Assembly (NCBI RefSeq): GCF_030063195.1 | Contig: NZ_JASISS010000007.1 | Location: 30,279-94,278 of the forward strand | Source: Cryobacterium sp. PH31-AA6 | GTDB taxonomy: Bacteria > Actinomycetota > Actinomycetes > Actinomycetales > Microbacteriaceae | Length of the DNA: 64,000 nucleotides | Direction: 5' to 3' | In this document: positions 28,051-37,258 of the stretch, in pieces | Position numbering within the stretch: the first letter of the stretch is position 1 | Layout of the letters: every line of letters begins with the position of its first letter | The notes under the pieces: model-generated | Told to the model about the DNA's origin: nothing | Databases searched by the model: none | The model's input: the letters and a program-made list of their open reading frames with translations, nothing else | Made by a program: the position numbers and the translations under genes

Positions 28051-29320
28051 GCCGGTCGCACCCTCGGCGGCCGAACCCGGCCAGGGTTCAGAAGGCCAGG
28101 GTTCAGAAGGCCAGGGTTCAGAAGGCCAGGGTTCAGAAGGCCAGGGTTCATCGGCCCGGATCCACCTCGGCCGGGTCTTCAAGGCCGAGTCGCCGAGCTA
28201 CTTCCTGCTGTTGGGCACGACGCTGTTCCTGGTCGTCTTCGGGCTCGTCATGGTGCTCTCGTCCTCGTCGGTCGACTCCTACCTCGAGAACACCGGCTTC
28301 TTCGGCACCGTGCTGCGCCAGGGCGGGTTCGCCCTGATCGGGGTGCCCCTGCTGCTCGTCGTCAGTCGGCTGCCGCTGAAATTCTGGCAGCGGGTCGCCT
28401 GGCCGATGCTCGTGATCTCCGGCCTGATGCAGTGCCTGGTCGTCTTCACGCCGCTGGGCATCACCGTGGCCGGGAACACGAACTGGCTGTCCCTCGGCGG
28501 AATCCAGTTCCAGCCGTCCGAGGCGATCAAGCTGGCGCTCGTGGTCTGGCTGGGCATGATCCTGTCCCAGAAGAAGGACCGGCTCGACGACTGGCGGCAC
28601 GTGTACATCCCGGTGTTCGGGGTCGGCGGCGGTGCCGTGCTCCTGGTGATGATCGGCGGTGACCTCGGCACCGTGATGATCATGGCTGGGATCCTCTTCG
28701 GCGCCCTCTTCTACGCCGGGGTGCGCCTGCGGATGCTGGCCCTCCCGCTCGGAGTGGGTGCGCTCCTGGCCGTGCTCGTCGCGATCTCGAGCTCGAACCG
28801 GATGACCCGGATCATGAGCTTCCTCGGCACCGGTTGCGACGCCGCGGACGGCACTATTTCGGCGGCCTGCTGGCAGCCGCTGCACGGCACCTGGGCCCTG
28901 GCCAACGGCGGGATCTTCGGCGTCGGCCTCGGCAACTCCAAGGCGAAATGGTCCTGGCTGCCCGCAGCCGACAACGACTACATCTTCGCGATCATCGGCG
29001 AGGAGCTCGGCCTGATCGGGGCCATCGTCGTCCTGTGCATGTTCATCCTGCTGGCCTTCGCGTTCATCCGGATCATGCACACCAGCCAGACCCTGCAGGC
29101 CAGGGTCTCCACGGCGGCCGTCATGGTCTGGGTGATCGGCCAGGCGATGGTGAACATCGGCGTCGTGCTCGGCGTCTTCCCGGTCCTGGGCGTCCCGCTA
29201 CCCCTCGTCTCAGCCGGCGGCACGGCGTTACTGTCGACCCTCGTCGCGATCGGGATCGTGCTCTCGTTCGCCCGCGGTGAACACGAGCATGCCGCAGCCC
29301 ACATCGAAGAGAACGAGTGA
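28019..29320 (+). CDS. ftsW: lipid II polymerase / cell division protein FtsW
   Basis: A 433-residue SEDS protein with about ten membrane helices, the septal glycosyltransferase partner of FtsI. Motifs include WLSLGGIQFQPSEAIKLALV, GGDLGTVMIM, GVGLGNSKAKWSWLPAADND, IGEELGLIG and VPLPLVSAGGTALLS. The cytoplasmic N-terminus is extended by a tandem GQGSE linker. The GTG at 28019 has GGGAGG nine bases before it; the GTG at 28010 directly abuts that site and is unlikely. The first 32 bases overlap murD. Confidence 0.95.
   Translation: MTNPPRLRGPRPVAPSAAEPGQGSEGQGSEGQGSEGQGSEGQGSSARIHLGRVFKAESPSYFLLLGTTLFLVVFGLVMVLSSSSVDSYLENTGFFGTVLRQGGFALIGVPLLLVVSRLPLKFWQRVAWPMLVISGLMQCLVVFTPLGITVAGNTNWLSLGGIQFQPSEAIKLALVVWLGMILSQKKDRLDDWRHVYIPVFGVGGGAVLLVMIGGDLGTVMIMAGILFGALFYAGVRLRMLALPLGVGALLAVLVAISSSNRMTRIMSFLGTGCDAADGTISAACWQPLHGTWALANGGIFGVGLGNSKAKWSWLPAADNDYIFAIIGEELGLIGAIVVLCMFILLAFAFIRIMHTSQTLQARVSTAAVMVWVIGQAMVNIGVVLGVFPVLGVPLPLVSAGGTALLSTLVAIGIVLSFARGEHEHAAAHIEENE
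28081..28150 (+). repeat. 15-bp in-frame tandem repeat in ftsW (GQGSE)
   Basis: The unit CCAGGGTTCAGAAGG is repeated four times without error at 28081-28140, with a fifth partial copy at 28141-28150. It encodes GQGSE pentapeptides in the cytoplasmic tail of FtsW. Perfect identity of copies points to recent expansion or active homogenisation. Confidence 0.97.
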
Positions 29321-29324
29321 TCCG

Positions 29325-30395
29325 GTGACCACCTATCTGCTCGCCGGCGGCGGTACAGCCGGCCACGTCAATCCGCTGCTCGCGGTCGCGGACACGATCA
29401 GGAGTCGGGAGCCCGACGCCGTCGTGATCGTGCTCGGAACCAGCGAGGGCCTCGAGTCCAGGCTGGTCCCGGCCCGCGGCTACGAGCTCGTGATCGTGCC
29501 GCGGCTGCCGTTCCCTCGACGCCCTAACCGGCAGGCCCTGACCTTTTTCGGCCGCCTGAACCGCGCCGTCGGCACCCTGACCGACCTGATCCGCGCCCGC
29601 GAGGTCGACGTGGTCGTCGGGTTCGGCGGCTACGTCTCCACCCCCGCCTACCTGGCCGCACGCCGGGCCGGCGTGCCGATCGTGATCCACGAGGCCAACT
29701 TCAGGGCGGGACTGGCCAACCGGCTCGGAGCCTGGTTCACCCGCTTCGTCGGCGTGGCCTTCCGCGGCACCCGGATCCGCAACGCCCAGGTCGTCGGCAT
29801 GCCGCTGCGCCCGGAGATCGAGAACCTCGACCGGGGCGCATCACGCGTGGAGGCGCTGGAGTTCTTCGGCCTTGATGCGGCCAGGCCCACCCTCCTCGTC
29901 ACCGGCGGTTCGCTCGGCGCCCGGCGGTTGAACAACACGGTCGTCCAGACGGCACCCGCGCTGATCGAGGCAGGCTGGCAGCTGCTTCACATCACGGGGG
30001 AGAAGTCCGAGGTGAGCGACCCGGGACTGGAGCACTACCGGATGATCGCCTACTGCGACCGGATGGACCTCGCCCTGTCGGCGGCGGACTTCGCGATCTC
30101 GCGGGCCGGGGCGGGCACGGTCTGCGAGCTCAGCGCCCTGGGGGTCCCCGCGGTCTACGTCCCCTACCCGGTCGGCAACGGGGAGCAGCGTTTCAACGCG
30201 GCCGACGTCGTCAAGGCCGGGGGAGGGATCCTCGTCGACGACGCGGATTTCGTCCCCGAGTGGGTGCGGGGAGAGCTGCTGACCGTCCTGACGGACCGCG
30301 CGCGAGTCGCGCGGATGGGCGTCGCCGCGGCATCCGTCGGCGGCAGGGACGGATCGGCCAGGATGGTCGACTTCATCCACTCCGCCCTCCACTGA
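29325..30395 (+). CDS. murG: UDP-GlcNAc:lipid I N-acetylglucosaminyltransferase
   Basis: A 356-residue GT28 enzyme at the inner membrane face that turns lipid I into lipid II. Seen are YLLAGGGTAGHVNPLLAV, GFGGYVSTPAYLAA, PIVIHEANFRAGLANR, VTGGSLGARRLNN and SRAGAGTVCELSALGVPAVYVPYPVGNGEQ. The GTG at 29325 (VTTYLLAGGG) fits the family N-terminus; an in-frame GTG at 29277 would overlap ftsW by 44 bases. It lies five bases after the ftsW stop. Confidence 0.96.
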   Translation: MTTYLLAGGGTAGHVNPLLAVADTIRSREPDAVVIVLGTSEGLESRLVPARGYELVIVPRLPFPRRPNRQALTFFGRLNRAVGTLTDLIRAREVDVVVGFGGYVSTPAYLAARRAGVPIVIHEANFRAGLANRLGAWFTRFVGVAFRGTRIRNAQVVGMPLRPEIENLDRGASRVEALEFFGLDAARPTLLVTGGSLGARRLNNTVVQTAPALIEAGWQLLHITGEKSEVSDPGLEHYRMIAYCDRMDLALSAADFAISRAGAGTVCELSALGVPAVYVPYPVGNGEQRFNAADVVKAGGGILVDDADFVPEWVRGELLTVLTDRARVARMGVAAASVGGRDGSARMVDFIHSALH

Positions 30396-30487
30396 ACCGC
30401 AGTCAATCCGGCATTCGGCGGCGGTGGCGCGTAACGTAGTTCCCGCACACCGAGCATTTGTCTCCAACCGAGAAGAGCGCAGCAATC

Positions 30488-31885
30488 GTGATCAAGCCCG
30501 ACCTGAACCTCACCATTCCCCAGGACCTCGGCACGGTGCACTTCGTGGGCATCGGCGGGTCGGGGATGAGCGGGATCGCACGCCTGTTCATCGACGCGGG
30601 CCACACCGTGACCGGGTCGGATGTCCGCGAGTCGGCCAACGTCCTCGCCCTGCGTGCCCTGGGCGCGCGCATCGCTATCGGCCATGCCGCCGAGAACGTC
30701 GGTGCAGCGGACAGTCTGGTGGTCACCGGGGCGCTCTGGCAGGACAACCCCGAGTACGTGCTGGCCAGGGAACGCGGGCTCCCGGTGCTGCACCGGTCGC
30801 AGGCCCTCGCCTGGCTGGTCCAGAAGCACCGCCTGGTCGCCGTCGCCGGCGCGCACGGCAAGACCACCTCCACCGGCATGATCGTGACCGGGCTGCTCGG
30901 CATCGGCCGGCACCCCAGCTTCGTCAACGGCGGAGTGATCGAATCGCTCGGCGTGTCGGCGGCCAGCGGCACCGACGACCTCTTCGTCGTCGAGGCGGAC
31001 GAATCGGACGGGTCATTCCTGCTCTACAACACGGGCGTCGCCCTCGTCACCAACGTCGACCCTGATCACCTCGACCACTACGGTTCCCTCGAGGCGTTCG
31101 AGGCCGCCTTCGTGGAATTCGCCCAGAATGCGACGGACTTCGTCGTCATCTCCTCGGACGATGACGGGGCCGTCAGCGTCACCGGCAAGCTCGAGGGCAA
31201 GCGGATCATCACCTTCGGCGAGGCCGCGGATGCCGACGTCCGGGTGCACTCCATGGTCACCGACGGTCCGGTGAGTTTCGGCGTGGCCTGGGACGGGTTG
31301 GACTACTTCACCGCGCTCCGGATCCCCGGACGCCACAATGCCGTCAACGCGGCAGGCGCCTTCGCGGTGCTCGTCGGCCTGGGCTTCGAGCCGGCGGCCT
31401 CCCTCGCGGCAATCTCCGAGTTCGGCGGCACCGAACGCCGCTTCGAACTGCACGGCACCGTCAACGGAGTCAGCGTCTACGACGACTACGCGCACCACCC
31501 CACCGAGGTGGCGGCGGCACTCGCCGCCGCACGCACCGTGGTCGGTGAGGGACGCATCATCGCCGTGCACCAGCCGCACCTGTACAGCCGCACCCGCCTG
31601 TTCGCCCGCGAATTCGCCGACACCCTCGAGAAGTTCGCCGACCAGACCGTCGTGCTCGGCGTCTACGGGGCGCGTGAAGACCCCGAGCCGGGAGTCACCG
31701 GCGCGCTCGTCTCCGAGAAATTCCAGGATCCCTCCCACGTGGCCTACGTACCGGACTGGCAGGAAGCGGCCGACTACGTGGCCTCGATCGCACGAGACGG
31801 CGACTTCGTCGTCACCCTCGGCTGCGGTGACGTGTACCGCATCGTTCCCCAGCTGCTCGGCTCGCTCGAAGCGGCCCGCGGATGA
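30488..31885 (+). CDS. murC: UDP-MurNAc:L-alanine ligase
   Basis: A 465-residue Mur ligase that adds L-alanine to UDP-MurNAc. Motifs are [60 protein letters not shown] and [16 protein letters not shown] chose the GTG at 30488, which has AGAAGAG ten bases upstream; an in-frame TTG at 30458 would add ten residues. A 92-bp gap before it may hold a separate promoter (TAACGT near 30432). Confidence 0.96.
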   Translation: MIKPDLNLTIPQDLGTVHFVGIGGSGMSGIARLFIDAGHTVTGSDVRESANVLALRALGARIAIGHAAENVGAADSLVVTGALWQDNPEYVLARERGLPVLHRSQALAWLVQKHRLVAVAGAHGKTTSTGMIVTGLLGIGRHPSFVNGGVIESLGVSAASGTDDLFVVEADESDGSFLLYNTGVALVTNVDPDHLDHYGSLEAFEAAFVEFAQNATDFVVISSDDDGAVSVTGKLEGKRIITFGEAADADVRVHSMVTDGPVSFGVAWDGLDYFTALRIPGRHNAVNAAGAFAVLVGLGFEPAASLAAISEFGGTERRFELHGTVNGVSVYDDYAHHPTEVAAALAAARTVVGEGRIIAVHQPHLYSRTRLFAREFADTLEKFADQTVVLGVYGAREDPEPGVTGALVSEKFQDPSHVAYVPDWQEAADYVASIARDGDFVVTLGCGDVYRIVPQLLGSLEAARG

Positions 31886-31898
31886 CCCGCACGTCGGC

Positions 31899-32960
31899 AT
31901 GAGGCGTCCCCAGGGCTTCGACCAGCCGACGGCCCCGACACCGGAATCCGCCGGTTCGTCGGCAAAGTCGGCAAAGCCGGCGGGCCGCGGCGGGCGCCGC
32001 TCGGCCAGGTCGGCCGCTCCCACCCGTGGACCTGACGACACCTCGACTGAGCCGATCGCGCTGCCCACGGCCGTTCAGACGGCCACCACCAGCACCATCG
32101 CACCGGTCCGGCCGCTGCGACCTCCGCGCCAGGCGCCGGCCACCCCCGACACTCCGGCCACCGCCGACACTCCGGCCACGGCGACGCCGCTCACCCCGGC
32201 CGGCGCACGTCGGAAGTTCCGCGCCGCCCGCCGCGCCCGCAAGCTTTACGAGCGCGAGGAGGTGCGCCGGTTCACCTGGCGGTCACGCCGTCGGCGCAAC
32301 ATCTGGTTCGCCTCCCTCGGAGTGGCGGCGACCCTGGCCGCGTTCGTCCTGGTCGGCGTGTATTCGCCCCTGATGGCGTTGAAGACCATCGAGGTCGTCG
32401 GCGCCAGCCGTGTTCCGGCCGATCAGATCCAGGCCGCGCTCGGCGAACAATTGGGCACTCCGCTTCCGCTCGTCGATTTCTCCCTGGTCAAAACTGAACT
32501 CTCGCAGTTCACCCTGATTCGCAGCTACGTCACCGAGAGCCGACCCCCGGGAACCCTGGTGGTGCGGATCATCGAACGTGAGCCGATCGGCGCCGTCGTC
32601 ACCCCGGCCGGCTTCGACCTGGTCGACGCGGCCGGCGTCGTCATCCAGAGTGGAGCCGAACGCCCGGCGGGGTACGCCACGATCCAGGCGCGGGCCGGAG
32701 CCGGGAGCCCGGGCTTCCGGGCCGCCGCGGCCGTCGTCACCGCGCTGCCGGAGGGCATCCGCAGTCAGCTGGACACCGTGACCGCGGCCACGGTGGACGA
32801 CGTCACCCTCACCCTGGTCGGGGGCGCGCGCGTCGTCTGGGGCAGCGCAGAGAAATCGGATTACAAGGCCGTGGTGCTGGCGGCGCTGGTCGTCAGCCAC
32901 CCGGTCGGCAGCGTCGGCGAATACGACGTGTCCTCGCCGGACAGCGCCGTTCTGCGCTGA
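31899..32960 (+). CDS. ftsQ: cell division protein FtsQ
   Basis: A 353-residue bitopic divisome protein. The long cytoplasmic N-terminus (about 130 residues) is rich in Pro/Ala/Thr and basic residues. One membrane helix follows (NIWFASLGVAATLAAFVLVGVYS), then the POTRA domain (LKTIEVVGASRVPADQIQAAL) and the FtsQ domain (LVVRIIEREPIGAVV, FDLVDAAGVVI). FtsQ recruits FtsL and DivIC to the septum. ATG at 31899, 13 bases after murC. The N-terminus contains two 18-bp direct repeats (PATxDT). Confidence 0.92.
   Translation: MRRPQGFDQPTAPTPESAGSSAKSAKPAGRGGRRSARSAAPTRGPDDTSTEPIALPTAVQTATTSTIAPVRPLRPPRQAPATPDTPATADTPATATPLTPAGARRKFRAARRARKLYEREEVRRFTWRSRRRRNIWFASLGVAATLAAFVLVGVYSPLMALKTIEVVGASRVPADQIQAALGEQLGTPLPLVDFSLVKTELSQFTLIRSYVTESRPPGTLVVRIIEREPIGAVVTPAGFDLVDAAGVVIQSGAERPAGYATIQARAGAGSPGFRAAAAVVTALPEGIRSQLDTVTAATVDDVTLTLVGGARVVWGSAEKSDYKAVVLAALVVSHPVGSVGEYDVSSPDSAVLR
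32139..32174 (+). repeat. 18-bp in-frame tandem repeat in ftsQ (ATxDTP)
   Basis: Two adjacent 18-bp units (32139-32156 and 32157-32174) differ at one base. They encode ATPDTP and ATADTP in the cytoplasmic linker of FtsQ. Confidence 0.85.
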
Positions 32961-33089
32961 CTTTTCGCGACACGCGGGCGCGCCTCCCCGAACGGCGGGA
33001 ACTGGCGCATAACTTCGAAATCAGGAATTGCATACTCAGCATAACTTTAAACTTCGAGTAAAGGTTTAGAGTTCCACCGGAGGCCGGAC
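32961..33089 (+). promoter_or_regulatory. ftsZ upstream region with paired AT-rich direct repeats
   Basis: This 129-bp gap is far more AT-rich than its surroundings. GCATAACTT occurs at 33007-33015 and 33039-33047 (32 bases apart, about three helical turns). AACTTCGA occurs at 33011-33018 and 33050-33057. These could be sites for a regulator such as FtsR and/or the ftsZ promoters. TTGCAT (33028-33033) may be a -35. GGAGG lies upstream of the GTG at 33090. Confidence 0.5.
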
Positions 33090-34274
33090 GTGTCAACAAC
33101 AAATCAGAATTACCTCGCAGTCATCAAGGTTGTTGGAATCGGTGGCGGCGGTGTCAACGCCGTCAACCGCATGATCGAGCTTGGCCTCCGTGGGGTCGAG
33201 TTCATCGCCATTAATACGGACGCCCAGGCACTGCTGATGAGCGACGCCGACGTCAAGCTCGACGTCGGTCGCGACCTCACCCGCGGGCTCGGCGCCGGAG
33301 CGGACCCCGAGGTCGGCCGCCGTGCCGCCGAGGATCACGCCGAGGAGATCGAAGAGGCCCTGGCCGGCGCGGACATGGTCTTCGTCACTGCGGGCGAGGG
33401 CGGTGGAACCGGAACCGGCGGCGCCCCCGTCGTGGCCCGGATCGCCAAGTCGATCGGCGCGCTCACCATCGGTGTCGTCACCAAGCCCTTCGGTTTCGAG
33501 GGCAAGCGTCGCCAGGCCCAGGCCGAGGCCGGCGTGGCGTCGCTCAAGAACGAGGTCGACACCCTCATCGTCGTCCCGAACGATCGTCTGCTGGAAATCA
33601 GCGACCGCGGGATCAGCATGCTCGAGGCGTTCGCGACCGCTGACCAGGTTCTCCTCGCCGGCGTTCAGGGCATCACCGACCTGATCACCACTCCCGGCCT
33701 GATCAACCTCGACTTCGCCGACGTCAAGTCGGTCATGCAGGGTGCCGGCTCGGCTCTGATGGGCATCGGTTCCTCCCGCGGTGCCGACCGCGCCATCAAG
33801 GCCGCGGAGCTCGCGGTGGCCTCCCCGCTCCTGGAAGCCTCGATCGACGGCGCACACGGCGTGCTGCTCTCGATCCAGGGCGGCTCCAACCTGGGCATCT
33901 TCGAGATCAACGATGCCGCCCGGCTTGTGCAGGAAGCTGTGCACCCCGAGGCCAACATCATCTTCGGTGCGGTCATCGACGACACCCTCGGTGACGAGGT
34001 GCGGGTCACCGTCATCGCCGCGGGCTTCGACGGCGGCGAACCGGGCGCCAAGGCGGTCGAGGTCCGCCGCGCGGACCTCGTTGCCGCCGGCGTTGCGGCC
34101 GGCGTGTCCGGGGCGGCCGGCGGGGCATCCATCGGCAGTGACTCGGGTCAGTACGAGGTCGGTGACGCAGCCGGATCCTCTGTCTGGTCCGGCGTCGAGC
34201 CCGGCGCAGCCGTGGCCGACCCGGCGTTCGAGGAGGACCCGGACGACCTGGACATCCCCGACTTCCTCAAGTAA
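33090..34274 (+). CDS. ftsZ: cell division GTPase FtsZ
   Basis: A 394-residue tubulin homologue that builds the Z ring. The N-terminal nucleotide fold ([20 protein letters not shown]), the tubulin signature [15 protein letters not shown] and the T7-loop region [12 protein letters not shown] are intact. A variable Ala/Gly/Ser linker leads to the conserved C-terminal peptide [10 protein letters not shown], which binds SepF and other partners. GTG start with GGAGG upstream. It follows ftsQ directly; ftsA is absent, as is usual for actinobacteria, and SepF serves as membrane tether. Confidence 0.99.
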   Translation: MSTTNQNYLAVIKVVGIGGGGVNAVNRMIELGLRGVEFIAINTDAQALLMSDADVKLDVGRDLTRGLGAGADPEVGRRAAEDHAEEIEEALAGADMVFVTAGEGGGTGTGGAPVVARIAKSIGALTIGVVTKPFGFEGKRRQAQAEAGVASLKNEVDTLIVVPNDRLLEISDRGISMLEAFATADQVLLAGVQGITDLITTPGLINLDFADVKSVMQGAGSALMGIGSSRGADRAIKAAELAVASPLLEASIDGAHGVLLSIQGGSNLGIFEINDAARLVQEAVHPEANIIFGAVIDDTLGDEVRVTVIAAGFDGGEPGAKAVEVRRADLVAAGVAAGVSGAAGGASIGSDSGQYEVGDAAGSSVWSGVEPGAAVADPAFEEDPDDLDIPDFLK

Positions 34275-34289
34275 GTCGACTGCAGAGCG

Positions 34290-34997
34290 ATGAACGACCC
34301 GGACGCGGCCCAGGAGGGCCCGATCCCGTCGGGCCTCCGGGAACGCCTCGCACTCGTGCGGGGCCGGGTCGCGGAGGCCGCGGCCTCGGCCGGCCGGGAG
34401 CCAGGTGACATCACCACGATCGTCGTGACCAAGTTCCACCCGGTCTCGCTGATCGAGGAGCTGCACTCCCTCGGCGTACACGATGTCGGCGAGAACCGGC
34501 ATCAGGAGGCCCAGGCCAAGGCCGCGGCCCTGGCCTCGCTCGGCCTGACCTGGCACTTCGTCGGCCAGGTGCAGGGCAAGAAGGCCAGGCAGGTGAGGGC
34601 GTACGCGCAGGTCATCCACTCCGTGGACAGGGTGAGCCTGGCCGATGCCCTGCGCTCAGAGGAGTCCACGGTCGACTGCTTCGTGCAGGTGAACCTGACG
34701 GACGATCCGGCCCGCGGCGGCGCGCAGCCCCAGGACCTCGATGGCCTCGTCGAACGGGTCCAGGCCACCGAAGGGCTGCGGCTGCTCGGGCTGATGGCCG
34801 TGGCTCCGCTCGGGGTCGAACCCCGCCGCGCGTTCGGCCGGGTGCGCGAGCTCGGCGAGCGCGCGAGGCTCACCGCGCCCGGCGCGACGTTTCTGTCGAT
34901 GGGGATGTCCCAGGACTACCCGGAGGCGATCCGCGAAGGGGCGACACACCTACGAATTGGCACCGCAATCACCGGGAATCGCCCGGTACTCGGTTAA
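34290..34997 (+). CDS. YggS-family PLP-binding protein
   Basis: A 235-residue PLP homeostasis protein (COG0325) with an alanine-racemase-like TIM barrel. The PLP lysine is in IVVTKFHP, followed by VGENRHQEAQAKAA, WHFVGQVQGKKA and the C-terminal SMGMSQDYPEAI and LRIGTAITG. Family members help keep vitamin B6 and amino-acid balance and have no known catalytic reaction. It sits between ftsZ and sepF, a conserved position in Gram-positives. ATG 16 bases after the ftsZ stop. Confidence 0.94.
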   Translation: MNDPDAAQEGPIPSGLRERLALVRGRVAEAAASAGREPGDITTIVVTKFHPVSLIEELHSLGVHDVGENRHQEAQAKAAALASLGLTWHFVGQVQGKKARQVRAYAQVIHSVDRVSLADALRSEESTVDCFVQVNLTDDPARGGAQPQDLDGLVERVQATEGLRLLGLMAVAPLGVEPRRAFGRVRELGERARLTAPGATFLSMGMSQDYPEAIREGATHLRIGTAITGNRPVLG

Positions 34998-35032
34998 TCT
35001 GAACACGTAGTATCACCAACACGGAGGTCGAG

Positions 35033-35572
35033 ATGTCCAACCCGCTCAAGAAAACCATGGTTTACCTGGGCCTGGCAGACGAAGAACTGGAATACGAGGC
35101 GCCTGCGGCTGCCCCGGTCGCCAATTCGAACTCCGCTGTGGCGCACTCCGCCGCACCGAAGACCGCCGCACCCCACTCCGCCGCCTCCGGTTCGACGCAC
35201 TCCAGCGCCGTCCACGGCTCGGCCGGCCGTGCACCGGTGACGCCGTTGCGCAAGACCTCCGCTCCCAAGAATGTGGCTGCCTCAGAAATGAATGAAATCC
35301 TCACCGTCCACCCGCGCCAGTACAAGGACGCTCAGGCGATCGCCGAGTCCTTCCGCGACGGCATTCCGGTCATCATCAACCTGTCGCAGATGAGCGATGC
35401 GGATGCGCGGCGCCTGATCGACTTCGCCAGTGGCCTGTCCCAGGGGCTGTACGGAAAGATTGAGCGCGTCACGGCAAAGGTGTTCCTGCTCTCCCCGTCC
35501 CATGTCGTTGTCTCCGGAGACAACGCGGGTGAAGAGCCTGACGCCGAGGCGTCGTTCTTCGCGCAGTCGTAG
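35033..35572 (+). CDS. sepF: cell division protein SepF
   Basis: A 179-residue membrane anchor for FtsZ. The N-terminal amphipathic helix ([22 protein letters not shown]) should insert in the membrane. An Ala/Ser/His-rich linker (about 23-80) follows, then the SepF core that binds the FtsZ tail ([51 protein letters not shown]). ATG with GGAGG upstream. In this ftsA-less genome region it probably is the main FtsZ tether. Confidence 0.95.
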   Translation: MSNPLKKTMVYLGLADEELEYEAPAAAPVANSNSAVAHSAAPKTAAPHSAASGSTHSSAVHGSAGRAPVTPLRKTSAPKNVAASEMNEILTVHPRQYKDAQAIAESFRDGIPVIINLSQMSDADARRLIDFASGLSQGLYGKIERVTAKVFLLSPSHVVVSGDNAGEEPDAEASFFAQS

Positions 35573-35580
35573 ACCCGCCC

Positions 35581-35883
35581 GTGTTCGTCGTTTCATTCCT
35601 TGGCACGGTCGCGTATTACGCACTGCTGTTGTATTTCTTCGTCATGTGGGGTCGTTTCATCGTCGACCTCGTTCGCAGCGTCAATCGCGCCTGGCGTCCG
35701 ACCGGGTTCCTGCTCGTGCTCGTCGAGTTCGTCTACTCGATCACGGACCCGCCGGTGCGTTTCTTCCGCCGGATCATGCCGCCGCTTCGACTCGGTCCCG
35801 TCGCCTTCGATTTCGGCTGGAGCCTCACGATGCTCTGTGTGATCGTGGGAATGTGGATCGCCGGGGCGCTCGTCCGGCTCTAA
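35581..35883 (+). CDS. YggT-family membrane protein
   Basis: A 100-residue protein with two membrane helices (about 4-24 and 78-98) and the YggT signature VYSITDPPVRFFRRIMPPLR between them. The family is found next to sepF and divIVA in many bacteria; its function is not settled. GTG start eight bases after sepF. Confidence 0.9.
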   Translation: MFVVSFLGTVAYYALLLYFFVMWGRFIVDLVRSVNRAWRPTGFLLVLVEFVYSITDPPVRFFRRIMPPLRLGPVAFDFGWSLTMLCVIVGMWIAGALVRL

Positions 35884-36023
35884 ATACTGCTCGCCACGGT
35901 CGGGGCATGTATTCTTGATCGGTGACGTGCCGGGCCGACGCGGAGCGACATGGGTCGGTCCTTGGTACGTTGGTAGAACGACATCAGAATGTTCGCAAAC
36001 TCAAGTTTTAAGGGTGGGAAGCC
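35884..36023 (+). promoter_or_regulatory. divIVA promoter region
   Basis: The 140-bp gap contains TATTCT (about 35910) and TAGAAC (about 35973) as possible -10 elements. An AT-rich stretch lies just before GGGTGGGAAG, the ribosome binding site of the ATG at 36024. divIVA is often expressed highly and separately, which would fit a promoter here. Confidence 0.4.
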
Positions 36024-36680
36024 ATGGCGCTAACTCCGGAAGATGTAGTCAACAAGCGGTTTCAGTCGACGAAGTTCCGCGAAGGATACGATCAGGATGA
36101 AGTAGACGACTTCCTCGATGAGGTTGTTGTCGAATTGCGTCGCCTGACCGCGGAAAACGAGGAGCTCCGTGCTCGCGTGTCCGCCGGTGGCGGAGCGGCT
36201 GAGCCCGTTGTCCTGGCCGAGGCCGTCAAGGCACCCGAAGTTGCACCAGAGCCCACCCCGGCTCCCGTCGCAGCGCCGGTCGCAGCGCCGGTCGCCTCCG
36301 CGATCGCCGAGCCGGTCGACGAGACCGCTGGCACCACCAACCTGCTCCAGCTGGCTCGCCGCCTGCACGAGGAGCACGTCAAGGAGGGTGTCGAGAAGCG
36401 CGATGCACTCATCGCCGAGGGACACGCCACCGCGGCCCGTCTGGTCGCCGAGGCCGAGGCCAAGCAGCGCGCCCAGCTCAATGTGCTCGACAAGGAACGC
36501 TCCGTTCTCGAGAACAAGATCGACGAGCTGCGCACCTTCGAACGCGAATACCGCCTCAAGCTGAAGAGCTACATCGAGAGCCAGCTGCGCGACCTCGACG
36601 CCACCTCCCCGGTCGGCGCGAACGCCGGCAGCGACTCGGGCAACGCACCGAAGCCGAGCTTCCAGGGCTTTGGCGCCTAA
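36024..36680 (+). CDS. divIVA: polar growth / division protein DivIVA (Wag31-like)
   Basis: A 218-residue coiled-coil protein that marks negative membrane curvature and directs polar peptidoglycan synthesis in actinobacteria. The N-terminal membrane-binding domain (TPEDVVNKRFQSTKFREGYD, then QDEVDDFLDEVV) is typical. A linker with APVAAPVAAPVA follows (12-bp repeats at 36267-36290), then a long coiled coil (about 120-195). ATG with GGGTGGGAAG upstream. The last 11 bases overlap lspA. Confidence 0.95.
   Translation: MALTPEDVVNKRFQSTKFREGYDQDEVDDFLDEVVVELRRLTAENEELRARVSAGGGAAEPVVLAEAVKAPEVAPEPTPAPVAAPVAAPVASAIAEPVDETAGTTNLLQLARRLHEEHVKEGVEKRDALIAEGHATAARLVAEAEAKQRAQLNVLDKERSVLENKIDELRTFEREYRLKLKSYIESQLRDLDATSPVGANAGSDSGNAPKPSFQGFGA
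36267..36290 (+). repeat. 12-bp in-frame tandem repeat in divIVA (VAAP)
   Basis: GTCGCAGCGCCG occurs twice in tandem (36267-36278 and 36279-36290), with a partial third copy, giving VAAPVAAPVA in the linker. Confidence 0.85.
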
Positions 36681-37251
36681 GGACCGAGCGAAGAAGCGTT
36701 CCAGCGCGCTCATCGTTTTGGCCCTTGTCGCGCTGGGCATCTATGCGCTGGATCAAATCAGCAAGTACCTCGTAGTCTCCGGACTCACCGAGGGCGTGAC
36801 CGTCCGGGTTCTGAATGACGTGCTCCAGTGGCACTTCGTTCGGAACCCGGGCGCGGCGTTTTCCCTGGCAACGGGGATGACGTGGATCTTCTCGATCATC
36901 GCGGTCGCCGTGGTGGCGTTCATCGTCTGGTTCGCCGGGCGCATCCGTTCCCTCGCCTGGGGACTGGTCTTCGGACTCCTGCTGGGCGGCGTGCTCGGGA
37001 ACCTGACGGACCGCCTGCTTCGGGAGCCGTCCTTCGGGCTCGGGCACGTGGTCGACTTCATCTCGACCCCCTGGCTGATCCCGGCCATCTACAACGTCGC
37101 GGACATGTCGATCGTGACGAGCATGATCATCTTCATGTGGCTCACCATCCGGGGAATCGGTCTCGACGGTCGTCGCGCGGTCACACCAGATCCAGCCGCC
37201 CCGAAGACCCCGGACGCACCGGCATCCACCCCCACCCAGTTAGCACCCTGA
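36670..37251 (+). CDS. lspA: lipoprotein signal peptidase II
   Basis: A 193-residue four-helix membrane aspartic protease that cuts the signal peptide of prolipoproteins. The catalytic aspartates lie in GNLTDRLLR and YNVADMSIV, and the family segments LDQISKYLV and [12 protein letters not shown] are present. Start is TTG at 36670 inside divIVA, with CCAGGG upstream; no later start keeps the first helix. The last 25 residues are a Pro/Thr/Ala-rich tail. A lipoprotein substrate is encoded in this window at 50287. Confidence 0.93.
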   Translation: MAPKDRAKKRSSALIVLALVALGIYALDQISKYLVVSGLTEGVTVRVLNDVLQWHFVRNPGAAFSLATGMTWIFSIIAVAVVAFIVWFAGRIRSLAWGLVFGLLLGGVLGNLTDRLLREPSFGLGHVVDFISTPWLIPAIYNVADMSIVTSMIIFMWLTIRGIGLDGRRAVTPDPAAPKTPDAPASTPTQLAP

Positions 37252-37258
37252 CTCAGCC

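Noticed and set aside
28081..28150. tandem repeats considered as a CRISPR array
   Set aside because: Units are directly adjacent with no unique spacers, are only 15 bp, and lie inside the ftsW reading frame. The same holds for 5673-5762 and 63074-63142.
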